From contig JAUSGG010000151.1 of NCBI GenBank assembly GCA_030649165.1, positions 1 to 44,189 on the forward strand: DNA of 44,189 nucleotides, read 5' to 3'. The position numbers and the translations under genes were made by a program. Shown here piece by piece: positions 40,122 to 44,189 of this stretch. The notes beneath the pieces are model-generated. The model made no database searches. It was not told the origin of the DNA and worked only from the letters and a program-made list of their open reading frames with translations. Origin of the DNA: Armatimonadota bacterium. Lineage in GTDB: Bacteria > Armatimonadota > UBA5829 > JAUSEB01. Position 1 is the first letter of the stretch; every line of letters begins with the position of its first letter.

Positions 40122-41912
40122 CTACGCCGAGACGGTCTTCCTCGCGACTCGTGTGTTAGGCTGCGTCGGGACCTGGTCCCGCGGAGTGCGCAGATACCAC
40201 ATGGCTTTCGTCGCAATGTCTTTGAACGCCGGGGCCGCGACCGTCGCGCCCCAGTGCGTGCCTTTCGGTTCGTCCACCATGACCAGGATCACCAGCCTCG
40301 GATTAGACGCGGGCAGGAAGCCTATGAAAGAGGCTACGTACTTCCCCGGCTCATAACCTCGCCCGTCCTTGCGTACCTTCTGAGCGCTTCCTGTCTTGCC
40401 GCCTATTGAATAGCCTTCAACCTGCGCCGATTTGCCGGTTCCGTCCGCCACGCAGGCGACCAAAGCCCTCTTGACCTGCGCCGCGGTCGAATCTGACACC
40501 ACCCGCCGCACCATCTTCGGAGAAAACTCGCGGCAGACCGATCCATCCTTGCTTCGTAGCTCTCTGATGATCATAGGCCGCATCATAACGCCGCCGTTCG
40601 CGATCACCGAATAGGCACAGGTTATCTGCAGCGGCGTTATCGCAATCCCCTGGCCGAATGCGACGTTCGCGCACTTGATCGTCGGCCATGCCGAGGGCCG
40701 GTCCAACCGACCGGTCACTTCTCCGGGCAGTCCGGAGCGCGGCTTCGACAGCAGTCCGAACGCCTTCTCGTATTTGTAAAGCCGGTCCGCTCTCAGTTTC
40801 ATCCCCAGTTCGCTGGCGCCGATGTTACAGGAATACTGGATCATCTTGGTCAGATCGACCGCGGCGTGCCCGTTGTTGAATGGGTGATGCAAGACGCACC
40901 GAACCCTCCGCCTGCCGACCGCAATGCTGCCGGAACAGTGGGCGAAAATCGAGTGTGAGTCGATTATCCCCTCCTCCAACGCTGCCGCCGCGGTGATCGT
41001 CTTGAGGGTGGAGCCGGGCTCATAGAGGTCCGTTACCGCCCTGTTGCGCCACTGGTCCGCGGAACTGCCCGTCAGGCCGTTCGAGTTGAACGTCGGCATA
41101 TTCGCCATTGCCAGAATCTCGCCGGTCTCAGGGTCCATGACGATGGCGCAGGCGCCCAGGGCCTTGCTGGCTTCGAATGTCTTCCTCAACGCTTCCTCAG
41201 CCACGTGCTGGATGTATGCATCGATGGTCAGGACCACATCCAGACCGTCGTGCGCCTTCACAGTCTTCCGCCTCGTCTCGGGAATGATCCGTCCGTCCTT
41301 GTCCACCTCCGCGGCGACAAATCCGTTCGCGCCCTTCAGGTATCGGTCAGCGACCTTCTCCACCCCTTGGCGGCCTTTGCCGTCGACGTCCGTGAAACCC
41401 ACGACCTGCGCCGCAACGCTTGAAGGCGTCAGGCTGCCGCTCGGGTCTACGCCCGAGGGGTAGATACGCTTCTGCTCCTTGGTCGCGTAGACTCCCGGCA
41501 ACTCGGCGTCGCAGATCTTCTCGCCTATGTCGTCGCTCGCGCCGCGTTTCAGCCAAACGAAACTCTTGTCAACCGCGAGCTTCTGAGCCAGAGTGTCCTG
41601 CTCGCATCCCAGGAGGCTCGCGAGATGGAAACTCACCTGGTCGATGTTCCTGACCGACCGCGGGTGAGCGTAGACTGATGACCCTCTGAGGTTCATCGCC
41701 AGCTCGCGGCCGACACGGTCGTAGATCACTCCGCGCTGAGCCACGATATCGAGCCTGCGATTTCGGATTTCCTTGCCAAATGCTTCGTAACGGTCGGCCT
41801 TCCAATACTGGACGTAAGTGAGCCGCAGCGCGACCAGCGCGTATGCCGCCACGAACAGGAAGAACAGAATCTCAGATCGCCTTCGAACTACCGTCCGATA
41901 TGTAAGGCGCAC
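40122..41912 (-). CDS. ftsI: Septal penicillin-binding protein (FtsI/PBP2-type transpeptidase)
   Basis: This class B penicillin-binding protein (596 aa) cross-links septal peptidoglycan with FtsW. It has a short basic cytoplasmic N-terminus, one membrane segment (about residues 14-30), a dimerisation/pedestal domain (RRGVIYDRVGREL-like segment AQRGVIYDRVGRELA), then the transpeptidase domain. Active-site motifs are S301-T-L-K304, S361-C-N363 and K506-T-G508. No PASTA repeat follows. The GTG start at 41912 has GAGG 7 bp upstream and lies 10 bp after the ftsL stop; the open frame runs further upstream through ftsL and was trimmed. Confidence 0.97.
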   Translation of the reverse strand: MRLTYRTVVRRRSEILFFLFVAAYALVALRLTYVQYWKADRYEAFGKEIRNRRLDIVAQRGVIYDRVGRELAMNLRGSSVYAHPRSVRNIDQVSFHLASLLGCEQDTLAQKLAVDKSFVWLKRGASDDIGEKICDAELPGVYATKEQKRIYPSGVDPSGSLTPSSVAAQVVGFTDVDGKGRQGVEKVADRYLKGANGFVAAEVDKDGRIIPETRRKTVKAHDGLDVVLTIDAYIQHVAEEALRKTFEASKALGACAIVMDPETGEILAMANMPTFNSNGLTGSSADQWRNRAVTDLYEPGSTLKTITAAAALEEGIIDSHSIFAHCSGSIAVGRRRVRCVLHHPFNNGHAAVDLTKMIQYSCNIGASELGMKLRADRLYKYEKAFGLLSKPRSGLPGEVTGRLDRPSAWPTIKCANVAFGQGIAITPLQITCAYSVIANGGVMMRPMIIRELRSKDGSVCREFSPKMVRRVVSDSTAAQVKRALVACVADGTGKSAQVEGYSIGGKTGSAQKVRKDGRGYEPGKYVASFIGFLPASNPRLVILVMVDEPKGTHWGATVAAPAFKDIATKAMWYLRTPRDQVPTQPNTRVARKTVSA

Positions 41913-41922
41913 GGTTCGACCT

Positions 41923-42291
41923 CTAATCCTCTCCGGCTTCCGCCACGACCATCGTCTGGCTGCCCGGCTCAAGATAATCAACCTGACTGCAAACCTGCAT
42001 TCCCGACTCCATCGCAACCTGTCCGAGCCGCTCCGGGCTGGACAGCGCCTGGATATCCGCGCGCAGCCGAACGTTTTGCACTCGGGCCTCTCTCAACTGC
42101 GCGACAAGATGCGCTCGGTAGTAGCCGTTCTTGGTGACTTTGGCGTAGACGCCGATGTAGGACAGCATAACGGCCAGGACCGTCAACGTCACGACCACTG
42201 CCAGGCTCATTCTGTCTCTGGCGATCCGACGCGGGATTGACCGCAATATACCTTTGCTTTGACCCTTTTCTCTTCGACCGCGCTTTTGCAC
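41923..42291 (-). CDS. ftsL: Cell division protein FtsL
   Basis: A small bitopic protein (122 aa) that pairs with FtsQ and a DivIC/FtsB-like partner and activates FtsW/FtsI. It has a basic cytoplasmic N-terminus, one membrane segment (about residues 29-48, SLAVVVTLTVLAVMLSYIGV), a coiled coil (HLVAQLREARVQNVRLRADI), and the PERLGQVAMESGM box seen in FtsL proteins. AGGAGG lies 5 bp before the GTG start and contains the rsmH stop codon. Confidence 0.9.
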   Translation of the reverse strand: MQKRGRREKGQSKGILRSIPRRIARDRMSLAVVVTLTVLAVMLSYIGVYAKVTKNGYYRAHLVAQLREARVQNVRLRADIQALSSPERLGQVAMESGMQVCSQVDYLEPGSQTMVVAEAGED

Positions 42292-42300
42292 TGTAACCTC

Positions 42301-43257
42301 CTAGCCTCCGTTCTGGTTTCCTGCGACCTTCTCCGCGGCCCGCAGCCTGGCGCTTCGCGCCCGCGGGTTGTCTTTTATCTCTTCCGGCGATGGAACGACC
42401 GGCTTCTTTGTCAGTATCTTTATGAGCTTTTTCGCTCCACACGCGCACTCCGGCAGGGCCGGCGGACATTCGCAATGTCCGCTCATCAGGCGGAACGTCC
42501 GCTTGACGATTCTGTCCTCTCCGGAATGGTAAGAGACCACTACCGCTCTCCCTCCGATGGACAGAGCCTCGATCCCCTCACGGAGACTTTTCTCCAGGGC
42601 CTCGGTCTCGGTGTTCACCGCGATCCTCAGCGCCTGAAACGTCCTGGTCGCCGGGTGCCTCCCAGGAGGCCACGCGGCTCTCGGAATGGCGCCGGCCACC
42701 AGGTCCGCAAGTTGCTTCGTCGTGCTAATCGGACCGCGGGCCCGGGTCTCCGCTATGCGCCTGGCGATCCGTCTTGCCCACCTCTCATCGGAGTGGGTCT
42801 TGATCAGATCCGCCAACTCCCTTTCCGGCAAGCGGCTGACCAGGTCCGCCGCGGTAAGCTCCTGGCTGCGATCCATTCGCATGTCAAGAGGAGCGTCAAG
42901 CATCAGGCTGAAACCCCGCTCCCCCGTCTCGAGCTGGTATCCGGAAACTCCAAGGTCGTAGGCCACTCCATCCAGCTTTGAAACGCCCAGGCTGTCCAGA
43001 ATGGTCCTCAAATCGCGGAAATCCGCCCTTACCAGCTTCGCCCGCTGGCCGTACTTCGACAGGACACGCGAAGCCTGTTCTATCGCCGCTTCGTCACGGT
43101 CGATCCCGATCAATACTCCGTCGGGACCGCCGCGGCTCAGGATTTCCTCAGCGTAACCCCCGCCGCCCAAAGTGCAATCGGCGTAAACGCCGCCGGGCTT
43201 GGGGGCGAGATATCCGATTACCTCATTCAGCAGGACCGGTTTGTGAAACACCGGCAT
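42301..43257 (-). CDS. rsmH: 16S rRNA (cytosine-1402-N4)-methyltransferase
   Basis: Also called MraW, this SAM-dependent enzyme (318 aa) methylates C1402 in the decoding centre of the small ribosomal subunit. Visible motifs are HKPVLLNEVIGYL, the SAM loop DCTLGGGGYAEEIL, IGIDRDEAAI, DLGVSGYQLE, GERGFSLMLDAPLDMRMD and RTFQALRIAVNTE. In the DLGVSS-P motif the second Ser is Gly. The ATG overlaps the end of mraZ by 35 bp. Confidence 0.98.
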   Translation of the reverse strand: MPVFHKPVLLNEVIGYLAPKPGGVYADCTLGGGGYAEEILSRGGPDGVLIGIDRDEAAIEQASRVLSKYGQRAKLVRADFRDLRTILDSLGVSKLDGVAYDLGVSGYQLETGERGFSLMLDAPLDMRMDRSQELTAADLVSRLPERELADLIKTHSDERWARRIARRIAETRARGPISTTKQLADLVAGAIPRAAWPPGRHPATRTFQALRIAVNTETEALEKSLREGIEALSIGGRAVVVSYHSGEDRIVKRTFRLMSGHCECPPALPECACGAKKLIKILTKKPVVPSPEEIKDNPRARSARLRAAEKVAGNQNGG

Positions 43258-43744
43258 CGCCGCCGCTCCGGATTACCGCGCTCGGGTCCTTGAATATATT
43301 GCCGCCCGCGCCGGTCAGCTTTTCCTCGGTCAGTTCGCGCTCTTCGTATTCCTTCCAGTTTTCAGGGTTCCAAATCTCGATCCAGTTTCCGGTTCCGACA
43401 AGGACCACGTTGTCCTTGATTTCCGCATACTCTCGCAGCCGCGGAGGGATCAAAACCCTCCCCTGGCCATCAGTCTTCGTCTCGTCTACATGGCTGAAGA
43501 CCTGGCGATACACCCTCAGCGCATCGGGATCGAAAAGGACCGAAAGTGGCGTGCCGAGCTGATCGGCATACGCCTTGATTGCGTGCAACGTATCCTCCGT
43601 AAAGATGCGTACGCACTTCTCGTAGCCCCTGGCCATGTAGAACGGTTCTCCCAGTTGCATTCGCATCTTCCGCGGTATAATCACGCGCCCATTGGGGTCG
43701 AGTGTGTTTTCCGAGAATCCGTATAGCATCTCTGTTTTTAACAT
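43223..43744 (-). CDS. mraZ: Transcriptional regulator MraZ
   Basis: This dcw-cluster regulator of the AbrB/SpoVT fold (173 aa) has two tandem domains, each with the D-x-x-G-R-V/L-x-I-P motif: ENTLDPNGRVIIPRKMR and ETKTDGQGRVLIPPRLR. The C-terminus carries about 25 extra residues beyond the usual end. MraZ normally binds repeats upstream of its own gene and represses the cluster. The ATG at 43744 directly follows an 11-bp leader stem. A second ATG at 43729 (MLYGFSENTLD) gives the canonical family start. Neither has a clear ribosome binding site. Confidence 0.94.
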   Translation of the reverse strand: MLKTEMLYGFSENTLDPNGRVIIPRKMRMQLGEPFYMARGYEKCVRIFTEDTLHAIKAYADQLGTPLSVLFDPDALRVYRQVFSHVDETKTDGQGRVLIPPRLREYAEIKDNVVLVGTGNWIEIWNPENWKEYEERELTEEKLTGAGGNIFKDPSAVIRSGGDAGVSQTGPAE

Positions 43745-43799
43745 CTGGCATCCAAACCGATTCCTTTTTAGTGTTCTTTTGCTGGTAATTGGATGCCAG
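43745..43799 (-). promoter_or_regulatory. Long stem-loop in the mraZ leader
   Basis: CTGGCATCCAA (43799-43789 on the minus strand) and TTGGATGCCAG (43755-43745) are perfect 11-bp complements with a 33-base A-rich loop. The stem starts at the predicted transcription start and ends right before the ATG. The loop holds AAGGAA. It may control translation or be a protein-binding palindrome. Confidence 0.6.
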
Positions 43800-43807
43800 T
43801 TCGCCTC

Positions 43808-43836
43808 ACTATACCAAGCAAGTAGGCGCGTGTCAA
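43808..43836 (-). promoter_or_regulatory. Sigma70 promoter of the dcw cluster
   Basis: TTGACA, a 17-bp spacer and TATAGT make a near-consensus promoter. Initiation is expected near 43801, about 57 nt before the mraZ ATG. Confidence 0.85.
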
Positions 43837-43849
43837 GAGGGATTTGCAA

Positions 43850-43935
43850 ATCGGGCAGATTTTTTTTTTGGAGCCCAGATACGACGGTCTCGGGCCTCCG
43901 GCCCTACTACCTAACACCCGCCAGTGTTATTGCCG
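43850..43935. other. Spacer right of the dcw promoter
   Basis: AAATC-GGGCA-GATTT followed by T9 (about 43847-43869) could be a weak plus-strand terminator, but the stem is only 5 bp of mostly A-T. CTCGGGCCTCCGGCCC lies further on. No gene is supported. Confidence 0.35.
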
Positions 43936-44189
43936 AGCGATTATGTCCCCTCTATTGCAGAGGGAAAATGTCCCCTTAATGTCTGTCAAGCTATCCAAGT
44001 TGCGCCGAGCCTGGATCCGTTTCCGGCTCGCCGAGCTGTTCCTTTTGCGGTCCGCGCTGTTGCGTGGTATGTTTCGTCTTGCCGTGGCTGCGCAGACGAG
44101 AGATACACCCAGTTAGAGTCGTGAGCGGCCTTGACGCCTTTCCGCCGGTTTCTGGTTCGGATGGGCTCCACGATCTCAGTTGGTGGGGC
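43936..44189. mobile_element. Possible insertion-sequence end or remnant
   Basis: The stretch contains a doubled ATGTCCCC motif (TTATGTCCCCTCTATTGC and AAAATGTCCCCTTAATGTC) of the kind seen at the ends of some DDE-transposase elements in environmental bacteria. The adjoining minus-strand frame (43986-44171) is not recognisable as a transposase, and the sequence is cut by the window edge. This rests on pattern memory only. Confidence 0.25.

Noticed and set aside
43847-43869. Strong terminator on the plus strand
   Set aside because: Nine T residues follow, but the stem is only five mostly A-T pairs and no plus-strand gene precedes it.

Overview
The window is a chromosomal segment from a GC-rich bacterium with a meso-diaminopimelate peptidoglycan and an exosortase/PEP-CTERM system. 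The best taxonomic guess is Armatimonadota or a related lineage. The reasons are a complete dcw cluster that keeps the DUF881 and Sbp (DUF1290) genes beside ftsQ and ftsA, a pair of DUF1559-like proteins with a CQSNMKE-type N-terminus, PEP-CTERM proteins with an EpsI-linked exosortase, and many short selfish palindromes between genes. This is inference from gene content, not a phylogeny.

Left part (1-10.2 kb). It holds a large secreted protein of unknown function, cdsA, a sodium:solute symporter, a repeat-rich 850-bp spacer, a two-gene oxidoreductase operon (Gfo/Idh/MocA plus zinc-dependent dehydrogenase), and a glycosyltransferase-methyltransferase pair read from a clear sigma70-type promoter.

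Middle part (10.2-21.6 kb). A minus-strand exopolysaccharide/exosortase locus runs polysaccharide export protein, Wzz/BY-kinase fusion, initiating sugar transferase, exosortase, EpsI, O-antigen ligase/polymerase. Its first gene is preceded by a leader that can fold into a nested, pseudoknotted RNA. Divergent from it are two PEP-CTERM proteins, the likely exosortase substrates; the first has a near-perfect sigma54 promoter. Two paralogous DUF1559-like proteins follow, the first behind a weaker sigma54-like site. Together these look like a surface-polysaccharide and protein-anchoring module, partly under RpoN.

Right part (21.8-43.8 kb). After a radical SAM protein of the TIGR03960 type, the minus strand carries a complete division and cell wall cluster: mraZ-rsmH-ftsL-ftsI-murE-murF-mraY-murD-ftsW-murG-murC-murB-ddl-ftsQ-DUF881-sbp-ftsA-ftsZ, ended by a strong terminator. 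It starts at a textbook sigma70 promoter followed by an 11-bp stem in the mraZ leader. The only gap above 300 bp, between ftsI and murE, holds three copies of a roughly 62-nt element with an invariant core and a closing stem that changes by compensatory base pairs. A separate extended -10 promoter serves murE. The right edge holds a possible insertion-sequence end.

The strongest candidates for something undescribed are the triplicated structured element (39656-40079) and the pseudoknotted leader of the polysaccharide export operon (17753-17853).
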